Shown in pieces: positions 1 to 7,639 of a DNA stretch of 24,211 nucleotides. A program made the translations under genes and the position numbers. The DNA is from an uncultured Nitrospira sp. (GTDB taxonomy: Bacteria; Nitrospirota; Nitrospiria; Nitrospirales; Nitrospiraceae). The stretch covers positions 1 to 24,211 of the forward strand of contig CAMLHQ010000045.1 of the NCBI GenBank assembly GCA_946479785.1. The letters run 5' to 3'. Positions within the stretch are counted from its first letter, which is position 1. Every line of letters starts with the position of its first letter. Under the pieces are notes generated by a model. It had not been told where the DNA came from. It made no database searches and saw only the letters and a program-made list of their open reading frames with translations.

Positions 1-374
1 CCTTGATCTCGCCGGCGAACGCCGATGAGGAAAGCATCGGGATTGTTCAATGATGCCGCAATAAAGAACGGGATTTCTTCCGTCGCATGCTGTCCGTCGG
101 CATCGAGCGTGATCACGCCTGCCGCGCCTTGGGCCAACGCATGCTGAAACCCGCGCCACAGGCTACCGGCTTTCCCAAGGTTCTCTTCATTGCGGAGCAT
201 GGTGATGTCGAGACCGGCAAGTACCTCTGCAGTCTCATCAGTTGACCCGTCGTCCACCACGATCACATTCGCACACTGTTGTCGAGCGCGCGTGGCAACA
301 TCGCGCACAGTCGGCCCTTCGTTGTAGGCCGGAATAACGACCCAATAGGCATTGGCGGCGGGCTTCTGGTTCAT
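1..374 (-). CDS. Family 2 glycosyltransferase, C-terminus beyond window
   Basis: The reading frame from ATG 374 runs off the window start after 124 codons, so only the N-terminal part is present. It begins MNQKPAANAYWVVIPAYNEG, and shows VVDDGSTDET (nucleotide-sugar binding), NLGKAGSLWRGF and LDADGQH (the DXD-type metal site), the classic order of a GT-A family 2 glycosyltransferase. Its ATG overlaps the ketoreductase stop (ATGA), and a GGAGG lies 6 nt upstream of the ATG, so it is the twelfth gene of the operon. In aryl polyene clusters a family 2 glycosyltransferase is thought to help build the lipid or sugar anchor of the pigment; in the E. coli-type cluster it is fused to an acyltransferase, whereas here the acyltransferase is a separate gene at 6420-7316. 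The donor and acceptor cannot be told from sequence. A general polyprenyl-phosphate glycosyltransferase remains possible. Confidence 0.88.
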   Translation of the reverse strand, partial: MNQKPAANAYWVVIPAYNEGPTVRDVATRARQQCANVIVVDDGSTDETAEVLAGLDITMLRNEENLGKAGSLWRGFQHALAQGAAGVITLDADGQHATEEIPFFIAASLNNPDAFLIGVRRRDQ

Positions 375-1099
375 GCCATGCCTCCATTGACGCCGATGAC
401 TTGACCCGTGATATATCCGGCTTGCTCAGAGACCAGGAATGAAACGAGCGCCGCCACTTCCTCCGGTGTACCGACACGCTTCATCGGCACTATCAATTCG
501 ACTTGCTCGGGCTTGAATGATTGCCTCGTAGCCGGCGACTCGATCAACCCTGGGGCAACGACATTGACCGTGATGCCGCGCGAGGCCAATTCGATCGCCA
601 GTGATTTACTCGCTCCGTGTAAGCCGGCCTTCGCAGCCGCGTAATTCGTCTGTCCACGATTGCCGGTGAGCGCGGCCAGCGACGAAATGAAAACGATTCT
701 CCCCCAACGGGTTCCGATCATCGGGAGCAACAGCGGCTGTGTGACGTGGAAGAATCCGTTCAGAGACACATCGATGACGTGTTTCCACTGTTCCTCTGTC
801 ATTCCGGCCATCGGCCCATCCTCATGCACGCCTGCATTGTTGACGATGACTTGGATGGCCCCACCCGCGAGGAGATTCTGAAGCGCCTGGGCGGTCGCGG
901 CGCCATCGATGATATCGAACGTTGTCATCATGGCCGATCCGCCGTTCGCGACGATCTTCTCCACTACTTGCTCAGCCGACTCGGGATGCCGATGGGCGTG
1001 CACAATGACGTCATAGCCATCCGCTGCCAGTCGTTGGCAGATCACGGCGCCGATTGCCCCGCTGCCTCCTGTGACCAACGCGCGTTTCTTCGTCATCAC
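371..1099 (-). CDS. fabG: 3-oxoacyl-ACP reductase (FabG/ApeQ-like ketoreductase)
   Basis: This is a short-chain dehydrogenase/reductase of normal length (242 aa). Visible motifs are the NAD(P)-binding TGGSGAIG (residues 10-17), NNAG (87-90), the active-site Asn near 114, Ser139/140 and the YAAAK pair Tyr153/Lys157. The C-terminus ends in the usual VNGGMA. It should reduce the 3-keto group of the ACP-bound chain after each condensation, as ApeQ does in aryl polyene synthesis, in the cytoplasm. The start is either GTG 1099 (GTGA overlap with the upstream dehydratase stop) or ATG 1096 (TGATG overlap); neither has a clear Shine-Dalgarno, which suggests translational coupling. The stop overlaps the glycosyltransferase ATG. 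The fold and activity class are certain; the polyene role comes from its neighbours. Confidence 0.95.
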   Translation of the reverse strand: MMTKKRALVTGGSGAIGAVICQRLAADGYDVIVHAHRHPESAEQVVEKIVANGGSAMMTTFDIIDGAATAQALQNLLAGGAIQVIVNNAGVHEDGPMAGMTEEQWKHVIDVSLNGFFHVTQPLLLPMIGTRWGRIVFISSLAALTGNRGQTNYAAAKAGLHGASKSLAIELASRGITVNVVAPGLIESPATRQSFKPEQVELIVPMKRVGTPEEVAALVSFLVSEQAGYITGQVIGVNGGMA

Positions 1100-1536
1100 G
1101 ACGCAGCTTTCACAAAAATCGACGCGCGTCCCTCGATGATCGCGAGACCGCTGTGACTGACCGTAAAACGATACATGTAACTATTCTCTCCCTCCACCAT
1201 GCGCGTGGCGTCTACTGTAAGGTCGCCAGCGAGGTCATCCAGCCGATTGACCGAAAACGTCACGTCTCGAACGCCCCCGATATACCCAATCTGATTTTCA
1301 GTTCTGCGGTCACGATCGAGCAGGCCAACGTGGGCGCCCATCGCTTGCGCGGCATATTCGAGACCAGCTGAGACCGTCAGGCGTCCACGGGCGCGCAGCG
1401 GATTACGTTGATCGCGGTGCGTAGACGTTCGACAACTGATGGTCGTGTCGTCCCAAGTCTCCACGGAATCGAGCAAACACATAGCCTCTCCGTGCGGAAG
1501 CAGCTGACCGATCTCATCTTTTAGAATACGAGTCAG
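1096..1536 (-). CDS. ApeP-like hotdog dehydratase, probable CTG start
   Basis: This small hotdog-fold protein resembles the ApeP/3-hydroxyacyl-ACP dehydratase family found beside ketosynthases in aryl polyene clusters, where ApeI and ApeP form a dehydratase heterodimer. The family motif LLPHGEAMCLLD, with the catalytic-type His, lies partly upstream of the first ATG (1482), so the ATG start would cut the domain. The only upstream start candidates in frame are CTG 1536 or ATT. CTG 1536 has GGAG (1548-1545) 8 nt upstream and overlaps the preceding stop as CTGA, matching the ATGA/GTGA overlaps elsewhere in the operon. From CTG the protein is 146 aa with His15. No in-frame ATG, GTG or TTG lies between the upstream in-frame stop and this point. 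The role is to remove water from 3-hydroxyacyl-ACP to give the conjugated trans double bond. Confidence 0.83.
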   Translation of the reverse strand: MTRILKDEIGQLLPHGEAMCLLDSVETWDDTTISCRTSTHRDQRNPLRARGRLTVSAGLEYAAQAMGAHVGLLDRDRRTENQIGYIGGVRDVTFSVNRLDDLAGDLTVDATRMVEGENSYMYRFTVSHSGLAIIEGRASIFVKAAS

Positions 1537-2324
1537 GTTTCGATCTCCACTACGAGGCGTTGGTCATCCAAAACGTTCATGTTGACGCGATGGCGCCCTT
1601 TCATTGCGAGCGCGCGGAGCACCGGCAGCAATCGAGCAGCAGGATTGTCGAACCTGAGCCGCTCGAGATCGTAACCGGGCATCTCAGTCACATCATATCT
1701 TTGCGCGGCAATAAGACTCACCGACGCCGTAGCAAGAGCCGGTTCAGAAGAAGATGTCAGTACCAGCGACGCGGCAAACGCAGATGCGATCGGCCGGGCT
1801 CCATTGAGCGGTTCCGGCGCGGGTAGATCGTAGGCGACAAACAGGACCGGGCGTGCTTCGATTGTCGCATACGTCACGGCTTCCAGAAGCCCGACTGCGC
1901 AGGAATCGTCGTAACAAGAGAGGGCCGTCGAAGACTGCTGGCAGCTCGTTGCAATTCCCCAGTAACCGGCCGCTGTGTTGTGCACGGACTGATGAAACAG
2001 CGTCGGAGAAATCACACGCTCGCTGGTCGCCAACGCACGACAGAGTTTGTCCAGTACGCCCATCTCGCCGCCGGAGGAAGCAAACACGGTCGCGACTTCG
2101 TGCGGATCGAGCCCAGACTGCGCCATGGCTTCTTGCGCCACTTGAACAGCCCAGCGCACACAGTCGCTGCTGCGGCGCCGTTCGTTTGCAGGCAAGATCG
2201 CCGCTTCAGGATCTGGCTTCGAACTTGGAAGGAACGGAACTGTTCCTGCCAGCACCTCGCGGCTGTTCACCCAGCCTTCGAGGCCGGCGCCTAACACGCC
2301 CATGCCGAGGATGCCGACTTGCAT
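1533..2324 (-). CDS. Half-size beta-ketoacyl synthase (ApeC/chain-length-factor-like)
   Basis: This 263-aa protein matches only the N-terminal half of a ketosynthase (Ketoacyl-synt_2 type). It carries the family landmark SVHNTAAGYW (about residues 121-130 from ATG 2324), followed by ALSCYDDSCAVGLLEA, and has no C-terminal HGT/GHT catalytic histidines. Such proteins pair with the full ketosynthase in aryl polyene systems (ApeO with ApeC) and are thought to act as chain-length factor. ATG 2324 is preferred because GGGAG sits 7 nt upstream and it overlaps the ketosynthase stop as TGATG; GTG 2327 is an alternative, and an ATG at 2351 lies inside the previous gene. Its own stop overlaps the following dehydratase. 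Residual catalytic activity is unlikely without the histidines, though the Cys in the aligned nucleophile region is worth noting. Confidence 0.85.
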   Translation of the reverse strand: MQVGILGMGVLGAGLEGWVNSREVLAGTVPFLPSSKPDPEAAILPANERRRSSDCVRWAVQVAQEAMAQSGLDPHEVATVFASSGGEMGVLDKLCRALATSERVISPTLFHQSVHNTAAGYWGIATSCQQSSTALSCYDDSCAVGLLEAVTYATIEARPVLFVAYDLPAPEPLNGARPIASAFAASLVLTSSSEPALATASVSLIAAQRYDVTEMPGYDLERLRFDNPAARLLPVLRALAMKGRHRVNMNVLDDQRLVVEIET

Positions 2325-3541
2325 CACAATACTCCCAACACAAGACTGCAATTATTCCCGCCGAATCCAAAAATATTGCTCAGTATACGCCTGACCGGCC
2401 GTTCCTCGTTCTTGCGTATAATATGGCAACGCAACGTGGGATCGACACGCTCGCAGTTGAGCGTGCCTGGAATGAATCCTTGCTTCAGGCACAGCGCCGC
2501 GATCAAGGCCTCGGTGATCCCCGCAGCTCCCAACGTGTGGCCGGTCCAGCCCTTCGTCGAACTGGCAAGCGTCGCTCCACCAAAAATTCCGTACACCGCC
2601 TTGTCTTCCACGGCATCGTTCGCTCTGGTCGCAGTCCCGTGCAAGTTAATGTAATCGATGTCGGACGGCTGGAGAACTGCTCGATCCAGCGCTTGGCGAA
2701 TGGCTCGAACAGCGCCCGCTCCTTCAGGATGAGGATGCGACATATGGTAGCCATCCGTGCTTTCACCGTAACCCAGCAGCGCAATGGCTCCCTTTCTGCC
2801 AACCCTCGCGCTTGATTCCAGTAAGGCGTAGCCCGCGGCTTCACCCAACGAGAGCCCGTCCCGATCTTCGTCGCACGGACGGCAAGGTTGCGCCGACAAC
2901 AGCTGCAAGGCGGAGAACCCGTACAACGTGGTCAGGCATAAACTATCCACTCCCCCGACGATCGCCGCATCGCAAAGATCAGCTTGGAGATATCGTGCAG
3001 CCGTAGCGAACACCTTGGCGCTTGATGAACAAGCGGTGGAGATCACCAGGGCTGGTCCGCGCAATCCCAAACAGGCCCGCACAAAATGTCCCAGCGAGAA
3101 CATGTTGTGGGTATAACGATACCGCGAGGTAAACCAGCCCGGAAGCATGCCGGTTTGAGGATCGCGGTTGGCATAGGCATGCTCCGTGTCCAAAATGCCG
3201 GAGGTGCTGGTGCCCATGACGACGGCGATGCGATCGGCGCCATAACGCTGCTTCGCCTCAGCCACCGCGACCATGAATCCGTCTTGTTGCAGCCCGAGCC
3301 AAGCCAGACGATTGTTCCGGCAATCAAATCGCTCCAATCCGTTTTCGAGCGAAAAATCCTCCAGGCCTTCGACGCGGCCGATATGGGTCTTGAGCAGGGC
3401 GTCTTCGAAATCGCACGGCTTCAACCCGGAACGCCGCTCGCGCAATGCCTGAGACACCGCGCCGACACCACGGCCGTTCGCTGTGACGAGTGTGTAAGCC
3501 GACAGGGTCAACGGCGTCATCGGTCGTTCAGACGGCGGCAT
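2324..3541 (-). CDS. Beta-ketoacyl-ACP synthase (ApeO-like KAS II)
   Basis: This is a complete condensing enzyme of about 405 aa. The Cys-His-His triad is intact: Cys171 in STACSSS, His301 in LHGTAT and His335 in GHTLGAAG, with the C-terminal NIFGFGGNN. It should extend the ACP-bound chain with malonyl-ACP and is the core of the polyene synthase. The start at ATG 3541 is chosen because AGAGG lies about 7 nt upstream; it overlaps the end of the MMPL gene by 14 nt. ATG 3520 is an alternative, and an ATG at 3571 would lie deeper in the MMPL gene. The downstream half-ketosynthase begins on this gene's stop, so the two subunits are probably made in step, as expected for a KS/CLF heterodimer. The enzyme family is certain; substrate and product length are inferred. 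Confidence 0.94.
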   Translation of the reverse strand: MPPSERPMTPLTLSAYTLVTANGRGVGAVSQALRERRSGLKPCDFEDALLKTHIGRVEGLEDFSLENGLERFDCRNNRLAWLGLQQDGFMVAVAEAKQRYGADRIAVVMGTSTSGILDTEHAYANRDPQTGMLPGWFTSRYRYTHNMFSLGHFVRACLGLRGPALVISTACSSSAKVFATAARYLQADLCDAAIVGGVDSLCLTTLYGFSALQLLSAQPCRPCDEDRDGLSLGEAAGYALLESSARVGRKGAIALLGYGESTDGYHMSHPHPEGAGAVRAIRQALDRAVLQPSDIDYINLHGTATRANDAVEDKAVYGIFGGATLASSTKGWTGHTLGAAGITEALIAALCLKQGFIPGTLNCERVDPTLRCHIIRKNEERPVRRILSNIFGFGGNNCSLVLGVL

Positions 3542-5849
3542 ATAACTCCCTCTTCGCCATGATGCCGGCAAACAGCAGACAGCAGAAAGATCCGATCGCC
3601 GCCGTCATGCCGATGGCGTGCAGCACCGGAATGGTCGAGCAGGCCAACACGCCGAAGACGAGTATCGTGGTGGTGCTGCAGACGAGCAACCCGTAGAGCG
3701 TCCGAGCACGCTCTTCCTCGTCTCCTTCCGGCCGGTTGAAAAACAATGCATAGTCGAGTCCGAGCCCGATCACCAACAAGAATGTCGCAACGTGAAACAA
3801 CGAGAGCGATTCCCCGGAGATATTCACGACAGCCGCGACCACTACCAACGCGCTCAAAATAGGCAACAAAATTGGCCCTAAAACCTTGATCGACCTCAAT
3901 CCGATGGCCAATATCGCCATAATAGCCAGCAAACCCCACATGACGATCACGAGTGTCCGATCGCGGTAGGCGGTCATCAAGCGGTTGGACTCTTCTTTAA
4001 GGTCGACGTACGCGACAGCGGGCATATCCCAGCCGCTCACAATCCCTCCCAGATGTGACCGATCGGTGACTCCCCGCAGGCGAACGACTGCCATCCAGCG
4101 CCCCTGGTGTTCAAACATCAAGGATGCCATTTTTATCCCGAGCGCCGTTCCCTCAAAGACCTTCCTGTCAACCGGTGGTTGGGTGCGCGCGAGCTCGACC
4201 GCATCGAGGAACGGCGCGAAGAGCCCCGGCGTGAACGGCAGGCCCTTCAGTGCAATTTCAAGGTTGCGCCTTACCACGTTCCGTTCGGGCAAGGCCTGTT
4301 GTCGCTCCTGCTGCATTCGCCGACTCGGAAGATAGGTCGAGATGAGATCATAACCGCCAATGGCATTGCCCTGTCGTAGCTGCTCCAATTTCGGCATCAC
4401 GGCTTCACCAGATTGAAGCACATCTTCTTCCGTTTGTCCCTCGATCACAAGAAGATCACGGACATCCGGTGCGCTCAATTCCTGCCGCAGTTGCTGATCC
4501 AGCCGCTTCTTAGCGTCCGATACCGGACTCAGGCTTCCCAGATCCGTCTCCCACAGGGGCGTATGAGACCATAACAACGCAACGCTGGCAAGGACGACCG
4601 CAACCGGAATCACCGCCTTCACCCCTGTGAACCGTTGAAGCGTCGAACTGAATCCGGGCCTGACATTTCGGGGCAGGAAACCGTTTGGAACGAATATGGG
4701 GAGGACCCATCGCGTGACAGCGGCTGCGGTCAGGAGCCCCACCACGGCAAAAAGCCCCAGCTGAGCGAGCGCAGGAAAGCCGGCAAACAGCAACGAGGCA
4801 AATCCAATTGCGGTGGTGAGCACGCCGAGCCGCATCGTCGGCCAAATCGCTTGCATCACGGTGGAGGCTGAGCCCCGAGCGGTCAAATGACTGAACAGGT
4901 GAATAGGGTAGTCGTCCACGACGCCCAACAACGTAATGCCGAACCCGAGCGTAATCCCGTGGATGAATCCAAATCGGCCCTGCACGGCGAGCATGCCGGC
5001 CAGGATGCCGGTTGAGAGCGGAATCAGACTCAACAGGACCAACGTCGCCGATCGATAACTGGCATACAGAAACAGGAGCACCAGCGCGGCTGCGACCGTC
5101 GAGAGCCACCAGGCTTCTGCTTCAATGGTCTGTTTGATTTCCACGGCAAAGACACCGGGACCACTCATCAGCAAACGCAACGGAGCCTGTTGCCCGACAA
5201 GGGAGGCAAACATTTTGCGGATATCCTGTTGTATCGCGGCCTGAGCATCGGCATCGAACCCTGCCGCTTTGGATTCTGCCAGGAGCAAGGCCTTCGAACG
5301 ATCGCTCGACACCCAGACCCCGCGATATTTCGCCGGCCCTTCCTGTCCGGACCAAGCGGCGAGTATTGCCAGCAACTCGCCGGTGGGATCACCGGGAATC
5401 GTCTCTTTGATCATCGGCGCCAACGGAGAACGGAGATCGTCGAGCCGCTGTTCAAGCGCGCGTCTCAGCGACTCGATTGAGAAGGAATCCGGACGGATCT
5501 GTCGGCTCAATAAATACCTCGACCGAAACAGGAGCTCTCGGTCTCGGGAAGCGAAGGTCTGGGTGCCATTTCCGACCAGATCAAAATGTCCGCTGGCAAG
5601 AAGCCGCTCGCTGAACTCCTTGCTGGCTTGGGCCAGGTCGTCCGGGTTCCCACCCTCGATCGCCAGCAGCATGAGCCGACCGGCGATACCGCTTCGAACT
5701 TGTTTCAGCAAGAGTCGTTGGGTGGCCGTGGTCCCTTCGGGCAACAAATCGCCCAATTCGCTATGCACCTCTACGCGCGTGACCACCAGCCACAACCCGC
5801 AGGCCATCGAGAGGGCCCAGAGGATCGCCGCCCGGTATTTCCGGCTCAT
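3528..5849 (-). CDS. MMPL/RND-family lipid exporter
   Basis: This 773-aa integral inner-membrane protein has a duplicated RND/MMPL layout: an N-terminal helix (RAAILWALSMACGLWLVV), a first periplasmic loop, a block of helices containing GVVDDYPIHLFSHL, a second helix and loop, and a last block containing GLGLDYALFF. The paired Asp-containing GxxxDY motifs in the two halves are the proton-relay positions of the family. Transporters of this kind sit next to a LolA-like gene in aryl polyene clusters and are thought to extract the finished lipid from the inner membrane. ATG 5849 is preferred over a farther in-frame start at 6002 because it overlaps the LolA-like stop as ATGA and begins MSRKYR just before the first helix. 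The extra upstream residues look like out-of-frame LolA coding sequence. Confidence 0.92.
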   Translation of the reverse strand: MSRKYRAAILWALSMACGLWLVVTRVEVHSELGDLLPEGTTATQRLLLKQVRSGIAGRLMLLAIEGGNPDDLAQASKEFSERLLASGHFDLVGNGTQTFASRDRELLFRSRYLLSRQIRPDSFSIESLRRALEQRLDDLRSPLAPMIKETIPGDPTGELLAILAAWSGQEGPAKYRGVWVSSDRSKALLLAESKAAGFDADAQAAIQQDIRKMFASLVGQQAPLRLLMSGPGVFAVEIKQTIEAEAWWLSTVAAALVLLFLYASYRSATLVLLSLIPLSTGILAGMLAVQGRFGFIHGITLGFGITLLGVVDDYPIHLFSHLTARGSASTVMQAIWPTMRLGVLTTAIGFASLLFAGFPALAQLGLFAVVGLLTAAAVTRWVLPIFVPNGFLPRNVRPGFSSTLQRFTGVKAVIPVAVVLASVALLWSHTPLWETDLGSLSPVSDAKKRLDQQLRQELSAPDVRDLLVIEGQTEEDVLQSGEAVMPKLEQLRQGNAIGGYDLISTYLPSRRMQQERQQALPERNVVRRNLEIALKGLPFTPGLFAPFLDAVELARTQPPVDRKVFEGTALGIKMASLMFEHQGRWMAVVRLRGVTDRSHLGGIVSGWDMPAVAYVDLKEESNRLMTAYRDRTLVIVMWGLLAIMAILAIGLRSIKVLGPILLPILSALVVVAAVVNISGESLSLFHVATFLLVIGLGLDYALFFNRPEGDEEERARTLYGLLVCSTTTILVFGVLACSTIPVLHAIGMTAAIGSFCCLLFAGIMAKRELYAAV

Positions 5850-6445
5850 CGAGCGGCTCCCCGAAGCAGCGTCATCACGGATCGATCGCCATCCGGCGAA
5901 CGGATCGCAATGGTCGCGACCCGCCCTTCCGATCCGGTAAACAGAATGTAATCCACCACCGATTTTCCCGTGGTCTCTCGCGGGCGCAGCAGCAGCGTCC
6001 ACCTGCCGCGGGTTCCGTCCATCGTCACTTCATACACTTTGTGCAGCTGCAACGCGTCGCCGGTGAAACTCGCCCGGAATGCTTCGACGAAACTACGCAG
6101 CGCGGGATAGTCTTCAAGCGAGATCGTGCGCTTGATCCCTTTGCGCTCGCTCTCGAACGTCACCCGGTCTCCTTCGATGACATACCGCTCGTGAAATGGA
6201 TCGGTAATGGATTTTTCCATTGTCGCCGGCGGCGTGAATCGTAACAGTCCCCGGACTTTCAAGGGTTCGGTCAACAGAGAGGAGTAGGTGGCTTCTTCAA
6301 ACGCCACGGTAGGCTCCCGCTGCTCCTTCAGCAGCGCCACCAATGTCTCGACCGTCCACTCAGGACCGCCCGCATCGACCGCTATCGCGCCGAGAATGAG
6401 ACACGCACTGGCGATGGCATTAATGGCGTGCTTGCCAAAAGTCAT
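5846..6445 (-). CDS. LolA-like periplasmic outer-membrane carrier
   Basis: This 199-aa protein has a Sec signal peptide (MTFGKHAINAIASACLILGA, then IAVDA) and a mature domain with the LolA-related pattern: FEEATYSSLLTEPLKVRGLL, then FTPPATMEKSI and a DRVTFESE strand. LolA-like proteins in aryl polyene clusters are believed to ferry the pigment lipid across the periplasm after the MMPL exporter. ATG 6445 is chosen because it gives a clean signal peptide; a longer frame from 6616 reads through acyltransferase coding sequence. The start lies 26 nt inside the acyltransferase gene without a strong Shine-Dalgarno, and the stop overlaps the MMPL start as ATGA, so translation of all three is likely coupled. 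Family assignment is by pattern and context, since LolA relatives are poorly conserved. Confidence 0.82.
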   Translation of the reverse strand: MTFGKHAINAIASACLILGAIAVDAGGPEWTVETLVALLKEQREPTVAFEEATYSSLLTEPLKVRGLLRFTPPATMEKSITDPFHERYVIEGDRVTFESERKGIKRTISLEDYPALRSFVEAFRASFTGDALQLHKVYEVTMDGTRGRWTLLLRPRETTGKSVVDYILFTGSEGRVATIAIRSPDGDRSVMTLLRGAAR

Positions 6446-7316
6446 AAAAGTTAAACCAATTGTCCGTCGCTTCTCGGCTGTACTGCGCCAGACGATCGGC
6501 ATACCGTTGCGTCCATCGCCGTACGTCATCCTGTCGCTGGTCCACTGACAGCTGGACGGTTTCACCGAGCAATTCAAGATACACATCGTACCGGTTGCCT
6601 CCCCGATAGAGCCCAAAAAACAGGACTACCGGCGCGCGCGCCGCGTGAGCAAGCCTCATCGATCCGGACGGGAATGCCGCCTGGGCTCCGAGAAAATCAC
6701 ACGAGACGGACTGATCTTGAGACATCAGCCGGTCTCCCATAATTCCGACGACGCCGCCGCGGTCCAGGCATTCTTGAACCTGCAGCATCGTGTCGACTGT
6801 ACCGACTTGGATCACGCTGCCGGCCACCGCGGGATTGAGTTCTTGAATGAGTCCACGAATCAACGGCGCGTTCTGCTCGTCCATCAACACCTTGACTTCG
6901 ACCTGCTCGCGGGAGAGCCCGACGGCTCTCACGACCTCGAAGCTGCCGAGATGGGAACCCAGCAGCAGGCATCCTCGTCCACCGGCCAATGCGCGGTCGA
7001 GTATTTCGATACCGTTGATTCTGATATCGAATTGATTGAAGCGGCCCCGAAGAAAGTACACGCGATCGAGGATGGTCGACGCAAACCAATAATAATGATG
7101 GAACAGAGCCGGCCAGCCCGGTGAGCGACCCTGTGCGCGTATGTAGTATTGGCGCAGAGCCCGGTTCGCCTCCGTGGACCGGCACAGATAATACAGACAG
7201 ATCGCATAGAGCAGCGCCCGCGCAACCGGTCTGCCCAGCGATTGCGCCACCCACGTCATGAGCCGGATCATCCGCCGGTTGCCGCGCTCCTCTTGAGTCT
7301 TCCAGGCAACGGTCAC
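6420..7316 (-). CDS. Lauroyl-type lipid acyltransferase (LpxL/HtrB family)
   Basis: This 298-aa membrane-associated acyltransferase belongs to the LpxL/HtrB superfamily. It has an N-terminal hydrophobic stretch (ARALLYAICLYYLC, about 33-45) and the catalytic HX4E motif as GSHLGSFE (His122, Glu127), then GIMGDR and a C-terminal WFNFYDFW typical of the versions in aryl polyene clusters. It probably transfers the polyene or a fatty acyl chain to a lipid or sugar head group at the inner face of the inner membrane. GTG 7316 overlaps the upstream dehydratase stop as GTGA; Met16 or Met20 are weaker alternatives. The end overlaps the LolA-like gene by 26 nt. In E. coli-type clusters this domain is fused to a glycosyltransferase; here it stands alone. 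It is not obviously a core lipid A enzyme, because no lpx genes are nearby. Confidence 0.9.
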   Translation of the reverse strand: MTVAWKTQEERGNRRMIRLMTWVAQSLGRPVARALLYAICLYYLCRSTEANRALRQYYIRAQGRSPGWPALFHHYYWFASTILDRVYFLRGRFNQFDIRINGIEILDRALAGGRGCLLLGSHLGSFEVVRAVGLSREQVEVKVLMDEQNAPLIRGLIQELNPAVAGSVIQVGTVDTMLQVQECLDRGGVVGIMGDRLMSQDQSVSCDFLGAQAAFPSGSMRLAHAARAPVVLFFGLYRGGNRYDVYLELLGETVQLSVDQRQDDVRRWTQRYADRLAQYSREATDNWFNFYDFWQARH

Positions 7317-7639
7317 GGTCGGCCCGCCCGACCACCGTCGGGAAGCCGAAACCGAATCGAGCCCGAAGCGACAAGTCGATTCCCGGCCCGGCAGGTAAAG
7401 GCGGCGGTCTCGGAATCCTCCGGCTCCACGGTAATCGTCAGCAGTTCTTCCGGCAACAATGGAGATGAGAGTTTCACTGAAGGCAGTCCGGTAACGACCA
7501 AGCTCTGTCCGTATTGTTCCCCCAGCGTCTCGATCACTTCCTCCAGCACCACAACTCCCGGCACGACCGGATGGCCAGGAAAGTGGCCGGGCAATGCCGG
7601 ATGATCTTTGCTGATCGCCAGCGTCCGTTCATATGTCAT
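7313..7639 (-). CDS. FabZ/ApeI-like 3-hydroxyacyl-ACP dehydratase
   Basis: This 108-aa single hotdog domain carries the FabZ/FabA signature HFPGHPVVPGVVVLEEV, with the catalytic His19 and the helix that follows. It should form the second half of the dehydratase with the ApeP-like protein at 1096-1536 and produce the alternating double bonds. ATG 7639 is chosen because AGGAGG-like sequence (GGGAGGA) sits about 8 nt upstream; a frame start at 7669 has none. The gene overlaps the end of the ligase by 11 nt and the acyltransferase start by 4 nt. It is shorter than housekeeping FabZ (about 150 aa) but normal for ApeI-type proteins, and it lacks the Asp/Glu-rich C-terminal helix region of FabA. Confidence 0.88.
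   Translation of the reverse strand: MTYERTLAISKDHPALPGHFPGHPVVPGVVVLEEVIETLGEQYGQSLVVTGLPSVKLSSPLLPEELLTITVEPEDSETAAFTCRAGNRLVASGSIRFRLPDGGRAGRP

Noticed and set aside
1853..2815. Plus-strand open frame of 320 codons opposite the ketosynthase genes
   Set aside because: It is antisense to two well-supported ketosynthase-family genes, is rich in Arg/Ser/Pro without any domain pattern, and is a shadow of GC-rich coding sequence.
5850..6002. Longer N-terminus for the MMPL exporter
   Set aside because: The extra 51 residues are out-of-frame LolA-like coding sequence with no conserved content; the ATGA overlap at 5849 is the better start.
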